Source: Gammaproteobacteria bacterium (GTDB taxonomy: Bacteria; Pseudomonadota; Gammaproteobacteria; Thiohalobacterales; Thiohalobacteraceae). Taken from it: a stretch of DNA of 32,570 nt. Below are positions 15,623 to 23,323 of this stretch, one piece after another. The stretch covers positions 1-32,570 of the forward strand of contig JAIOJV010000032.1 of NCBI GenBank assembly GCA_019911805.1, written 5' to 3'. Each line of letters starts with the position of its first letter. Position 1 is the first letter of the stretch. A model generated the notes under the pieces. The model was not told the origin of the DNA, searched no databases, and saw only the letters and a program-made list of their open reading frames with translations. The position numbers and the translations under genes were made by a program.

Positions 15623-15964
15623 ATGAGCGGTCTGCCACAATGCCCAGAATGCGGTTCGGAATACACCTACGAGGATGGCCTCCTGTACATCTGTCCGGAA
15701 TGCGCGCATGAATGGGCGCGGGACGCGGTGGCCGAAGGTGGCGAGCAGCAGCGCGTGGTCCGCGATGCCTACGGCAACGAACTCAGCGACGGCGACAGTG
15801 TCACGGTAATCAAGGATTTGAAGGTCAAGGGTTCGTCGTCGGTCGTCAAGGTCGGCACCAAGGTCAGGAACATCCGCCTGGTCGAGGGCGACCACGACAT
15901 CGATTGCCGCATCGAGGGGATCGGTGCGATGCAGCTCAAGTCCGAGTTTGTGAAGAAGGCCTAG
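15623..15964 (+). CDS. yjdM: YjdM (PhnA) family zinc-ribbon protein
   Basis: A 113-residue protein matching YjdM/PhnA along its whole length. The N-terminal zinc ribbon CPEC (7-10) and CPEC (24-27) is followed by HEW and then the C-terminal domain [40 protein letters not shown] and LKSEFVKKA. Despite the old name, this protein is not the phosphonoacetate hydrolase, and its cellular role is not settled. The ATG at 15623 yields the normal length; AGG precedes it. TACAAT at 15528-15533 is a possible -10, but no matching -35 was seen. Confidence 0.92.
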   Translation: MSGLPQCPECGSEYTYEDGLLYICPECAHEWARDAVAEGGEQQRVVRDAYGNELSDGDSVTVIKDLKVKGSSSVVKVGTKVRNIRLVEGDHDIDCRIEGIGAMQLKSEFVKKA

Positions 15965-16033
15965 GAGCCTGTCGGCCAGGACCTGCCCATCGAAGCGACG
16001 CGCCTGACGCGACGGATTTCCAGGAGACCCCCA

Positions 16034-16471
16034 GTGACTGACTATGACGAACCGAGCGAAGAAGAGCGCTGGTGCAACGACTGCCGCGTGGCAGTGAGCG
16101 ACTATCTGCGGCAGGCGCGGATCGACCACGGCAAGATCGGCGAATGGCCGGCCTGGCACGTGGCGCCGCACGTGTCGATGTGGGCCGTCGAAAGCCGGGA
16201 GACGCCCGGACTGGTTGGCTGGTGGGTGGTCGCCGGCGATCTGCCCACCGACTATGTCGATGCCGAAGGTGTACACCACCCGCGGCAGGCGCTCAAGGTC
16301 CTCGGCGCCCGCTGGCTCGAGGCCGCGCAGCACATGGAGGAGGGACGCCGGCATCCGTCGCTGCAGATCGGCAGCCCCGACGACTGGCCCCGCCTCGCGC
16401 CGCTGCTGAGGAGTCGCGCCGAGGTGCTGCTGCAGTGGGCGAACGACGGCAGTGTCTGGGAGCGTGCGTGA
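16034..16471 (+). CDS. DUF4826 family protein
   Basis: A 145-residue soluble protein matching DUF4826: EERWCNDCRVAVSDYLRQ, HGKIGEWPAWHVAPHVSMWA, VESRETPGLVGWWVVAGDLP and TDYVD follow each other as in that family. Its function is unknown. The start is GTG at 16034 with AGGAG about eight bases before it. It lies 69 bp after yjdM and 36 bp before the diguanylate cyclase gene, so these genes may be co-transcribed. Confidence 0.75.
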   Translation: MTDYDEPSEEERWCNDCRVAVSDYLRQARIDHGKIGEWPAWHVAPHVSMWAVESRETPGLVGWWVVAGDLPTDYVDAEGVHHPRQALKVLGARWLEAAQHMEEGRRHPSLQIGSPDDWPRLAPLLRSRAEVLLQWANDGSVWERA

Positions 16472-16507
16472 CGTCAGACCGCGCCCGCGCCCGACCCGGG
16501 CCGCGGC

Positions 16508-17434
16508 ATGGATGACCCACTCGAGTCCTGCCGATTTCTGCAGCAGGTGGTCGACTCGGTTGCCGAAAACATCGTGGTCGTCGATGCTGGTGGACACATC
16601 GTGTTCGTCAACCGCAGCTGGATCGACTTCGGCCGCAGCAATGGCTGTGTGGGCGACATCGACTGGCGTGGCCAGGATTACCTGGAGATCTGCGACCGCG
16701 CGGCGGCCATGGGCGAGGACTTCGGCAGGAAGGCAGCGGCAGGCATCCGCACAGTGATGGCCGGGGACGCCGACTCGTTCTATCTCGAATATCCCTGTCA
16801 CAGTCCTGACGTGAAGCGCTGGTTCATGATGCGCACAACGCCGTTTGCGTTCGAGGGTGAGCCTTACTGCGTCCTCTCTCACCAGGACATCACCGAGCGC
16901 AAGCTCGCCGAGGAGGCGGTGCAGCGGTCGTCGCGCATCGATGCGCTCACCAAAGTCGCCAATCGTCGTGGGTTCGACGAATTTCTGGCCGGCGAATGGG
17001 GCCGCTGCGCGCGCCTGGGCGTGCCCGTCTCGTTGGCGCTCATCGACATCGACCACTTCAAGCTGCTCAACGACAGCTACGGCCATCAGGCCGGCGACGA
17101 GTGTCTGGAGCGGATCGGCGCGCTGCTCGAACGGTTCGCGCGGCGTCCCGGCGATCTCGGTGCGCGCTACGGCGGCGAGGAGTTCGCACTGGTCCTCGGC
17201 AATACGGCGGCCGGGGTGGCGCGCGCGATCATCGGCGCGCTGATGGAGGAGATCCGTGCCCTCGGCATCCCGAACACGCGGTCGCCGACCCATCCGACCG
17301 TGACCGTCAGCGTTGGGCTGGCGACCCAGCGACCCGGGCCGCAGAACAGCGCGGCAGACCTCGTCGGGGCGGCGGACGCGTTGCTCTACACGGCCAAGAA
17401 GGACGGCCGCGACCGCTTGGTCATGGATACGTGA
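16508..17434 (+). CDS. PAS-GGDEF diguanylate cyclase
   Basis: A 308-residue cytoplasmic signalling protein. An N-terminal PAS domain (about 5-135, with VVDAGGHIVFVNRSW and the closing HQDITERK) precedes a GGDEF domain (145-306). The active site is GGEEF (222-226), which is catalytically competent, and the inhibitory I-site RPGD (213-216) is intact, so product feedback by c-di-GMP is expected. LIDIDHFKLLNDSYGHQAGD matches the substrate-binding helix. It has no membrane segment, so it should sense an intracellular signal through the PAS domain. The ligand is unknown. Confidence 0.92.
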   Translation: MDDPLESCRFLQQVVDSVAENIVVVDAGGHIVFVNRSWIDFGRSNGCVGDIDWRGQDYLEICDRAAAMGEDFGRKAAAGIRTVMAGDADSFYLEYPCHSPDVKRWFMMRTTPFAFEGEPYCVLSHQDITERKLAEEAVQRSSRIDALTKVANRRGFDEFLAGEWGRCARLGVPVSLALIDIDHFKLLNDSYGHQAGDECLERIGALLERFARRPGDLGARYGGEEFALVLGNTAAGVARAIIGALMEEIRALGIPNTRSPTHPTVTVSVGLATQRPGPQNSAADLVGAADALLYTAKKDGRDRLVMDT

Positions 17435-17515
17435 GGCGAAAGCCCGTTGCGGAGCGGTCCCGGGTGGCGCCGGCGTCGATTGCGCGCTACCCCCTTTTCC
17501 CGCAGGAGAGATGCG

Positions 17516-17746
17516 ATGACCGACGATGACAACATGGATATAGAGGTCGAAAAATCCTATCCGGCCGCCGCGGTGGCCGCCAAGCTGCGGCGGCTGGCAG
17601 ACGCGCTGGAGGCGGGGCGGGGCTTCGGTATCCAGATCGCCGGACGGCGCATCCGGGTCCCGGCCGACGCCACCGTCGAGTTCGAATATCAGCGCGACGG
17701 GGACGGGGAGGAGGTGGAGATCGAGCTGAAGTGGCAGCGGCGCTAA
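17516..17746 (+). CDS. Amphi-Trp domain protein
   Basis: A 76-residue protein matching the amphi-Trp domain. It has an acidic start with EKSYPAAAVAAKLRRLADAL, then GRGFGIQIAGRRIRVPADA and the closing EVEIELKWQRR, whose tryptophan gives the family its name. The function is unknown. The start at 17516 is supported by AGGAG 8-12 bases upstream; an ATG at 17511 is out of frame. A GC-rich hairpin follows the stop. Confidence 0.8.
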   Translation: MTDDDNMDIEVEKSYPAAAVAAKLRRLADALEAGRGFGIQIAGRRIRVPADATVEFEYQRDGDGEEVEIELKWQRR

Positions 17747-17770
17747 GGCGGTACCCCCGCGGCCGCCCTT
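17743..17770 (+). terminator. Possible hairpin terminator after the amphi-Trp gene
   Basis: AAGGCGG just after the stop pairs with CCGCCCTT, leaving one bulged base and an ~11-base loop. The following TTCTGT is only weakly T-rich. It fits termination before the rnk promoter but is not strong. Confidence 0.35.
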
Positions 17771-17907
17771 CTGTATCTCGCCGAAACTGTTTAAGATCTA
17801 TAGTGTACAGGCAACCCTCCGACACAGCGGGGCGCTGCCGGCACATCGCCGCGCCGCAGCCCGGGCGCCCCGCATACAACAATTCGATTGATTGACGAGG
17901 AAGACCC

Positions 17908-18318
17908 GTGGAACAAAGGCCGAATATCATTTTGTCGTCGCAGGACCTGGACCGCCTGGAGGCGCTGCTGGATTCGATGCCGGCGACCGCCTTTGCCGGC
18001 AAGACCGAGCTGCGCACGGAACTCGACCGTGCCGAGGTGGTCGAGCCGCGGGAGGTGCCACCCGACGTGGTGACCATGAACAGTACGGTCCGCTTCGCCC
18101 TGGAATCGGGCGAGGAGTTCTGCCTGACCCTGGTATACCCCAAGGACATGGACGGCAGTGCCGAACGTATCTCGGTGCTGGCCCCGGTCGGCAGCGCCCT
18201 GCTGGGCCTGTCGACGGGTGCGTACATCGAGTGGCCCCGGCCGGGCGGCGGCCTGATGAAGGTACGGATCGTGGAGGTCATCTATCAGCCCGAACGCGCC
18301 GGTGAATTCCACCGCTGA
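17908..18318 (+). CDS. rnk: Rnk, nucleoside diphosphate kinase regulator
   Basis: A 136-residue protein of the GreA/GreB C-terminal-domain superfamily. The short N-terminal coiled-coil (LSSQDLDRLEALLDSMP, about 10-26) and the FKBP-like C-terminal domain (VTMNSTVRF, LVYPKDMDGSAERISVLAPV, GSALLGLSTGAYIEWPRPGG) match Rnk. Rnk binds RNA polymerase weakly because its coiled-coil is too short for Gre-type cleavage, and it influences nucleoside diphosphate kinase levels. The start is GTG with GAGGAAG just upstream. A possible -10 (TATAGT, 17799-17804) lies about 105 bp before it. Confidence 0.88.
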   Translation: MEQRPNIILSSQDLDRLEALLDSMPATAFAGKTELRTELDRAEVVEPREVPPDVVTMNSTVRFALESGEEFCLTLVYPKDMDGSAERISVLAPVGSALLGLSTGAYIEWPRPGGGLMKVRIVEVIYQPERAGEFHR

Positions 18319-18339
18319 CATGGCATCCGGATCCGGTCC

Positions 18340-19068
18340 GTGAAACTCAAGCAGATCCTCGCCCTCGACTGGGACGCCATTGCCGGTGTCATCGCCGCGA
18401 TCACGGCGATCGTGCTGCATATGTTGCACATCATCGATGCGTCGGTGATGGTCACCATCGCGGTGGTGATGATCGCACTGCTGTTCATCCGCGACCTGCG
18501 CCGCGAGCGTGCCATGGAACACGCCTACGCGACCATCGAAGAGAGTGGCCGCACCCTGCACCGTATCCAGGCCAAGCTGCAGCCGATGGACGCGCAACTG
18601 GTCGGGCCCGCCCAGCTGCGGGCGGCCAGCGAGCGGTTCGCTGCACACGCGCACGGCGAGATGACCTGGTTCCACGTCTGCCTGTCCATGTTCCGCCCCC
18701 AGCCGCTGTTCGACGTCTTGCTGCGCCCGGCCATCGAGAATCCACAGGTGACCGCCATCCAATTCATCCTCGACGCCAGCCAGCAGGGCCTGTGGGAGAC
18801 CGAGGTGCTGGCGAAGGTCTCCGCCTGCAGTGGTCGTGACAAGCTACTTCCGCCGATCTGGACGACCATCGATGAATCCGTGTCGGTCATCATCGCCGAC
18901 GGCGGCCCCGGCGGTCGTGCCGAGGGTCTGCTGAGCTTCTGGGGCGAGCCGTTCATGGCGCACTCGGCGGACCGCAAGGTGCCGCGCTACATCTTCCATG
19001 TGCAACCACATTCCGAACTCATGCCGCGGCTGACTGAGCTGGTGCGCAACTACCGCTTCGCGCGCTGA
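18340..19068 (+). CDS. Membrane-anchored protein of unknown function
   Basis: A 242-residue protein with two N-terminal hydrophobic segments (about 14-31 and 34-50), a charged helix (RDLRRERAMEHAYATIEESG) and a C-terminal soluble domain of about 170 residues. The latter contains VTAIQFILDASQQGLW and YIFHVQPHSELMPRL. The strand-helix pattern is faintly reminiscent of phospholipase-D-like folds, but the HxK motif was not seen, so no function is assigned. The start is GTG at 18340, 21 bp after rnk, suggesting co-transcription. Confidence 0.65.
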   Translation: MKLKQILALDWDAIAGVIAAITAIVLHMLHIIDASVMVTIAVVMIALLFIRDLRRERAMEHAYATIEESGRTLHRIQAKLQPMDAQLVGPAQLRAASERFAAHAHGEMTWFHVCLSMFRPQPLFDVLLRPAIENPQVTAIQFILDASQQGLWETEVLAKVSACSGRDKLLPPIWTTIDESVSVIIADGGPGGRAEGLLSFWGEPFMAHSADRKVPRYIFHVQPHSELMPRLTELVRNYRFAR

Positions 19069-19170
19069 CCGCGACCGGCCGGTGCCCGGCAGTCGGGCAC
19101 GCCCGCCGACCATCGTCCTGGGTTCCCTCCACTTGGCCGCATCGGCGCCAGAAATACAGCGCCGGTCGAC

Positions 19171-19188
19171 TTGTGAAGCCCTTCACAA
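19171..19188. promoter_or_regulatory. Perfect 18-bp dyad upstream of the bactofilin gene
   Basis: TTGTGAAG, CC, CTTCACAA forms an uninterrupted dyad (8-2-8). It lies about 90 bp before the bactofilin start and about 100 bp after the previous stop. The geometry fits a dimeric regulator operator. A weak terminator without a T-tract is the alternative. No named regulator is assigned. Confidence 0.4.
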
Positions 19189-19278
19189 CTTCGTGTCCTT
19201 GCAGCGCCTAGAGTGGGGCGTCCACCGCCACCGAAAACCGTAGTGGCGGGAATCGCGCATCCATGGAGGACTAAGGAT

Positions 19279-19818
19279 ATGTTCGATCAGGTGAAGCAGA
19301 ACGTCGGTAAATGGACCCGGGGCAGCGAGGAGCCGGAGACCACGGCTGCAGCCGCTGTCGAAGCCGCCCCGCGGCCACGCGCGACGCGCATGAGCAATGC
19401 CGAGCCGGCGACCATCGGGCCCTCGATCCGCATCAAGGGCGAGCTGACCGGTGAGGAGAACCTCGTCATCGAGGGCAGCGTCGAAGGGACCATTCATCTG
19501 GAGAAGAACGACCTCACCATTGGTACCAACGGCCGTATCAAGGCCGATATCCATGCCAAGGGCGTGGTCGTCGAGGGTGAGCTGCAGGGCGACATCGTCG
19601 GCACCGAGAAGGTGATCATCCGCCGCAGCGGCAACATGCGCGGAAACATCGTCGCGCCGCGCGTCACGCTCGAGGACGGCGCCATGTTCAAGGGCAGCAT
19701 CGAAATGGAGCCGGGCCCGCAACGCCAGACGGGCGGCGACGCGAGTGTCGGCACGTTGCCCCGTGGTGCCACCGTCGCCGAGGTATCGGTGGCCCCCACC
19801 AAGACCGCCAAGTCCTGA
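19279..19818 (+). CDS. Bactofilin (polymer-forming cytoskeletal protein)
   Basis: A 179-residue bactofilin. The central domain (about 47-145) has repeated short beta-strand units: IGPSIRIKGELTGEENLVIE, GSVEGTIHL, VVVEGELQGDIVG, GNMRGNIVAPRVTLEDGAMF and KGSIEM. This forms the family's right-handed beta-helix. Flexible, proline- or alanine-rich tails flank it, as is usual. Bactofilins polymerise without nucleotide at the membrane and help in cell shape, stalks or polar assembly. The start ATG at 19279 follows GGAGGACTAAGGAT. The next gene begins five bases after its stop. Confidence 0.93.
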   Translation: MFDQVKQNVGKWTRGSEEPETTAAAAVEAAPRPRATRMSNAEPATIGPSIRIKGELTGEENLVIEGSVEGTIHLEKNDLTIGTNGRIKADIHAKGVVVEGELQGDIVGTEKVIIRRSGNMRGNIVAPRVTLEDGAMFKGSIEMEPGPQRQTGGDASVGTLPRGATVAEVSVAPTKTAKS

Positions 19819-19822
19819 CACC

Positions 19823-20539
19823 GTGGTATCCCGATTCGCAAACCTGCTGCAGGCCGGGCGCGTACGACAGTGGACGAGTGCCGCCAGGGAACTCATTGGC
19901 ACACGCAACGCACCGGTACCGGACACGCCCGCCGGTGAGCTGACCAACAGTCCCTTACTCGCCAGCCTGGTCGGGCAGTGCGCCGAGCGGCCGCGCTGTC
20001 ATGTGCTCGACCTCGGTCCGGCGATCAGTTCCAATATCGCCTTCTTCCAGCAGCTGCACTGCAAGCTCGAGATCGCCGACTGCGGCGCGGAACTGCTGCG
20101 TCTGAGCCGGCGCGGCGAGGACGAACCCACACCTCTGGACGTGCAGCTGGCGCGCTTGGTGCCGGTGGACCCGGATGACCCCTACGATGCGATCCTGGCG
20201 TGGGATCTGCTCAACTACCTGGACAAGCCGCTGTTCGCGGCCCTGGCGGCGCATCTGGCGCCGGCGGTGACGGGCGACACCCAGTTGCACGCCTACATCG
20301 GTGCGCGCAAGACACTGGCCGCCGAGCCGGCGCAGTACCGGTTGCAGGACGAGGGTAAGGTCGAGGTACGGACACGCAGTGCGGTGACGCGCGCCTGTCC
20401 CTGCTATCACCAGATGGAGTTGCGCAATCTGCTACCGCAGTTCGGCGTAGCGCGCTCGACGCTGCTGCAGAACGGCATGCAGGAGTATCTGTTCAAGGGT
20501 CAGGGCCGCGGGCACCGCGCAGCCGCACGGCGGCGCTGA
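19823..20539 (+). CDS. Class I methyltransferase-like protein
   Basis: A 238-residue protein with a Rossmann-like core. HVLDLGPAISSNIAFFQQL looks like SAM-binding motif I, although the usual GxGxG is reduced to GPAIS. YDAILAWDLLNYLDKPLFA resembles the motif IV region. The C-terminal part has YHQMELRNLLPQFGV and ends in a basic tail (RAAARRR). It is probably a methyltransferase or a degenerate relative; the substrate is unknown. The start is GTG immediately after the bactofilin stop, so translational coupling is likely, and the link with a cytoskeletal protein is notable. Confidence 0.65.
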   Translation: MVSRFANLLQAGRVRQWTSAARELIGTRNAPVPDTPAGELTNSPLLASLVGQCAERPRCHVLDLGPAISSNIAFFQQLHCKLEIADCGAELLRLSRRGEDEPTPLDVQLARLVPVDPDDPYDAILAWDLLNYLDKPLFAALAAHLAPAVTGDTQLHAYIGARKTLAAEPAQYRLQDEGKVEVRTRSAVTRACPCYHQMELRNLLPQFGVARSTLLQNGMQEYLFKGQGRGHRAAARRR

Positions 20540-20578
20540 GGGGAATCAGTCGCTGGCTGGCGTGAAATGGCCGGCGAA

Positions 20579-20596
20579 CGGGCCCGCGAGGGCCCG
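20579..20596 (+). terminator. GC-rich hairpin after the bactofilin-methyltransferase pair
   Basis: CGGGCCC and GGGCCCG flank a GCGA tetraloop with no mismatches. It lies 40 bp after the last stop, in the gap where converging genes meet. No T-tract follows, so Rho-independent termination would be weak, but the stem could block either direction. Confidence 0.45.
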
Positions 20597-20678
20597 CCAC
20601 AGACCGGGGTGGGTGGTCGTGGAGCCGGCGCCAGCGTACGGGGCCGCGTGGCCCCCGTGTCCGGCGCCGTCGTCCGGA

Positions 20679-21077
20679 TCACTCGCCGGCGTTGCCCGAC
20701 TTCGCATCGCCGCCGGCCCCGCACTTCATGCCGGACCGCTTAAGCTCGTCGCCGCTCAGCACGCCGTCGCCATCCGTGTCCATCTTCTGGAACATCTTCG
20801 CGTGGCCGGCGTTGAACTCCTCGAGGGTGACCTTGCCATCGCCATCCGTATCGAACTTGGCGGGGCCGCGCATGCCATCCTTGCCCATCTTTCCGCCGCA
20901 CTTACTGTCCTTCATCTTGCCACCACATTTAGCTTCGGCGACGACGAGCGTGTGGCCGGTCGTCAGCTCGGTCTGCGCGAAGGGGTTACCGGCGGCGATG
21001 GCGCCACCGGCGAGCGATCCGACAAAGGCCGCGCCGAGGGCGATGATGAGGGGTTTGATTGTGGTCTTGTCTGACAT
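20679..21077 (-). CDS. Secreted HvfA-like leader protein with two EF-hands
   Basis: A 132-residue exported protein. Its N-terminus (TTIKPLIIALGAAFVGSLAG, AIAAGNPFAQTEL, VVAEAKCGG) resembles the leader and start of the HvfA family, whose Glu-Gly-Lys-Cys-Gly repeats are converted to oxazolone/thioamide groups that bind copper. Here Lys-Cys-Gly occurs three times (50-52, 59-61, 118-120), as EAKCGG, DSKCGG and GMKCGA. Two canonical 12-residue calcium loops lie between: DTDGDGKVTLEE (76-87) and DTDGDGVLSGDE (100-111). AAGGAG seven bases before the ATG supports the start. No hvfB/hvfC modification genes are adjacent, so modification is uncertain; it may simply be a metal-binding EF-hand protein. 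Confidence 0.8.
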   Translation of the reverse strand: MSDKTTIKPLIIALGAAFVGSLAGGAIAAGNPFAQTELTTGHTLVVAEAKCGGKMKDSKCGGKMGKDGMRGPAKFDTDGDGKVTLEEFNAGHAKMFQKMDTDGDGVLSGDELKRSGMKCGAGGDAKSGNAGE

Positions 21078-21239
21078 GGTGATGCTCCTTGGTATTGGTG
21101 ATCGGCGCGGAGAGTGGCCACCGACGCTTGTGGTACCCGCCGTACCCGGCGAGCTGCCTGTGAGGACATGGAGTGTGACATCCTCATCCCGGACAGGTTC
21201 CCGGAAGGATAGTGTAATAATCCTGAAAGGTTTACTCCA

Positions 21240-21360
21240 GCCACGGAAGACATTGAGATGAAACAGTGTGGTAACACTCCGGTTCATCACCCGGCGGGTG
21301 CGCAGGGCTGTTGTGTAAAGCATATGATCTCGCCCGTGTTTTCCCGTGTACTCCCGTGGC
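21240..21360. repeat. Eroded inverted repeat of the CACGGAA family
   Basis: The right side (21333-21360) has three CCCGTG units spaced 10-11 bp and ends CCCGTGGC. The left side at 21240-21248 keeps only GCCACGG before diverging. It sits in the gap between the EF-hand gene and the DUF1841 gene. It is probably a decayed copy of the element at 11322-11447, with unit sequence CACGGGA rather than CACGGAA. Confidence 0.5.
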
Positions 21361-21398
21361 AAATACAGTTTTTGGGGTAATGCGGGGCCGGGGTGATC

Positions 21399-21833
21399 CT
21401 ACTGCTGCAGTAGACGTTCCAGGCACTGGATATATTGCGCTTCGTCCGGCGGGATATTGTCGCGTTGACCGCGCCAGATCGCCTCCGCCAGGCAGTCCAT
21501 CATTCGATGTTCCAGGTCATGGCCGTCGGGCCGGGCGCGGCGCAGCCGCTGTGTCAGGGCACGGATGCCCGCCGGCCGGTCGGTGGCGAGTTGTTCGTGC
21601 AGGGCCAGGTGCAGGCCCATGTGCAGGAAGGGATTGGTTTCGCCCAGTTCGGGCAGATAGTCCCTGTTCAGCGCGGCGTCCGGGTGCTCCAGCAGCGGCT
21701 GGTATTCGGGATGCAGCAGGATCACGTTGAAGACCTGGCGTTCCAGAGGCGTCAGTGCCTCGCCGGCCCGCTGCCGGTGCCAGACGTCGCAATAGAATTG
21801 CCGGAGCTGATCGCGGTCCTGCGGAAAGAGCAT
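21399..21833 (-). CDS. DUF1841 family protein
   Basis: A 144-residue soluble protein matching DUF1841. It has YCDVWHRQRAGEALTPLERQ, ILLHPEYQPLLEHP, ETNPFLHMGLHLALHEQLAT (about 65-84) and MDCLAEAIWRGQRDNIPPDE. The histidine-rich NPFLHMGLHLALHEQ segment could bind metal, but the function is not known. It lies 12 bp downstream of nth on the same strand, a common pairing in gammaproteobacteria, so they are probably co-transcribed. GAGGG precedes the ATG. Confidence 0.88.
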   Translation of the reverse strand: MLFPQDRDQLRQFYCDVWHRQRAGEALTPLERQVFNVILLHPEYQPLLEHPDAALNRDYLPELGETNPFLHMGLHLALHEQLATDRPAGIRALTQRLRRARPDGHDLEHRMMDCLAEAIWRGQRDNIPPDEAQYIQCLERLLQQ

Positions 21834-21845
21834 GGTTCGTATCCC

Positions 21846-22487
21846 TCAGCCCGACAGCGTCGTCTTGGCGCGGTAGTCGCACAGGTCCGCGATCGGACAT
21901 TCCGGGCACCTGGGCTTGCGCGCCAGGCAGGTGTAGCGGCCGAGCAGGATCAGCCAGTGGTGGGCATCGCGCCGGAATTCGCCGGGGACGCACCTGAGCA
22001 GCTTCTTCTCCACCTCCAGCGGCGTCTTTCCGGGTGCCAGGCCGGTGCGGTTGGCGACGCGGAAGATGTGCGTGTCCACCGCGATGGTCGGCTCACCGAA
22101 GGCGGTATTGAGGATGACGTTGGCCGTCTTGCGACCCACGCCCGGCAGGGCCTCCAGCGCCGCCCGCTCGCGCGGTACCGCGCCGCCGTGTTGCTGCTCG
22201 AGGAGCGCACAGGTGGCCAGAATGTGCTTCGCCTTACTGTTGAACAACCCGATGGTCTTGATGTGTTCCTTCAGGCCTTCCTCGCCGAGCGCCAGGATGT
22301 CGCGGGGTCGCTGCGCGATCTTGAACAGCCCCGCCGTCGCCTTGTTCACACCCCTGTCCGTCGCCTGCGCCGACAATATCACCGCGATCAGCAACTGAAA
22401 CACGTTGCCGTAGTGCAGTTCGGTCGTCGGATGCGGATTGGCAGCGCGCAGGCGCTCGAAGATCTTACGACGTTTGTCGGGGTTCAT
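21846..22487 (-). CDS. nth: Endonuclease III (bifunctional DNA glycosylase/AP lyase)
   Basis: A 213-residue HhH-GPD enzyme that excises oxidised pyrimidines and nicks the resulting abasic site. The helix-hairpin-helix LPGVGRKTANVI holds the catalytic Lys120, and VDTH supplies Asp138. The four cysteines 187, 194, 197 and 203 form the 4Fe-4S cluster, and all positions agree with the E. coli enzyme. It follows rnfE on the same strand, as in many gammaproteobacteria. Here a 124-bp inverted repeat (22501-22624) sits between them. The start is the ATG giving the standard N-terminus MNPDKRRKIF. Confidence 0.96.
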   Translation of the reverse strand: MNPDKRRKIFERLRAANPHPTTELHYGNVFQLLIAVILSAQATDRGVNKATAGLFKIAQRPRDILALGEEGLKEHIKTIGLFNSKAKHILATCALLEQQHGGAVPRERAALEALPGVGRKTANVILNTAFGEPTIAVDTHIFRVANRTGLAPGKTPLEVEKKLLRCVPGEFRRDAHHWLILLGRYTCLARKPRCPECPIADLCDYRAKTTLSG

Positions 22488-22500
22488 GGCAAAGACATTT

Positions 22501-22624
22501 AACCACGAAGGACACGAAGGAAACTGAATACAACAACGGGTGTTGTTGCGTGAGCCTGGTGTATGGCGGGCTCAACAGATTGTTTCATTCCAGTTCTTGT
22601 ATTCCCTTCGTGTCCTTTGTGGTT
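22501..22624. repeat. Inverted repeat with CACGAAGGA-type arms between rnfE and nth
   Basis: The left arm 22501-22520 and right arm 22605-22624 match as reverse complements at 19 of 20 bases. The arms are tandem CACGAAGGA/CACAAAGGA units preceded by AAC. The spacer contains a hairpin, ACAACAAC then GGG then TGTTGTTG. As nth and rnf are co-directional, the element would be transcribed and could fold into a long stem that separates their expression. Confidence 0.85.
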
Positions 22625-22633
22625 GAAATTGAC

Positions 22634-23323
22634 TCACCCCACCGCCGTCACCGGCTCCACCACGGTGATGCGCTGGGGGCGGCGCTGCAGGCGGCCGTCG
22701 ATGACGTTCTTGAGGGCGATGATCAGGCCGAGGCCGATGAAGGCGCCGGGGGGGAGGACGGCGAGCAGGAAACCGCGGTAATCCTGGATGACGTGCAGCG
22801 TCCAGTCGCGCGCACCCGCACCGAACATCATGTGTGCCTGGGAGAGCAGGGTGCCCTGGCCGATGAGTTCGCGCAGGGCGCCCAGCACCACCAGGACCAG
22901 CAGGAAACCCATACCCATCATCAGGCCGTCGACCAGCGCACGGCCGGGGTCGTGCTTGGAGGCGAAGGCCTCGGCGCGGCCGATGATGTTGCAGTTGGTG
23001 ACGATCAGCGGGATGAAGATACCCAGCACCAGATAGAGCTCGTGCAGATAGGCGTTCATGGCGAGTTCGATGACGGTCACCACCGCGGCGATGATCAGCA
23101 CGAACACCGGGATGCGTACCTCGGGCCGCACCAGCCGGCGGATCAGCGATACCGTGACGTTCGAGGCGACCAGGGTCAGCGCGGTCGCCAGGCCGAGTCC
23201 CAGACCGTTGATCGTATTCGAGGTCACGGCGAGCAGCGGGCACAGGCCGAGCAGCTGCACCAGACCGGGATTGTTGGCCCACAGGCCATCCCGGACGATG
23301 CTGCCATAGGTCGGTTCGGTCAT
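22634..23323 (-). CDS. rnfE: Rnf electron transport complex subunit E
   Basis: A 229-residue membrane subunit with about six helices. It is a paralogue of RnfA with inverted topology. Conserved parts are [20 protein letters not shown] (13-32), [20 protein letters not shown] (about 98-117) and [15 protein letters not shown] near the end. The cysteines in GLCPL and TNCN bind the intramembrane iron centre shared with RnfA. It starts ATG overlapping the rnfG stop by 4 bp (ATGA), so translational coupling is expected. It functions in the sodium- or proton-coupled ferredoxin:NAD+ oxidoreductase. Confidence 0.95.
   Translation of the reverse strand: MTEPTYGSIVRDGLWANNPGLVQLLGLCPLLAVTSNTINGLGLGLATALTLVASNVTVSLIRRLVRPEVRIPVFVLIIAAVVTVIELAMNAYLHELYLVLGIFIPLIVTNCNIIGRAEAFASKHDPGRALVDGLMMGMGFLLVLVVLGALRELIGQGTLLSQAHMMFGAGARDWTLHVIQDYRGFLLAVLPPGAFIGLGLIIALKNVIDGRLQRRPQRITVVEPVTAVG

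Noticed and set aside
15527-17293. 588-codon minus-strand open frame opposite yjdM, DUF4826 and the GGDEF gene
   Set aside because: All three plus-strand genes match known families with proper starts, and the minus frame has low-complexity shadow composition.
20679-21362. Extension of the EF-hand gene to an upstream start at 21362
   Set aside because: A strong ribosome binding site and a signal peptide place the start at 21077; the upstream frame runs through a repeat.
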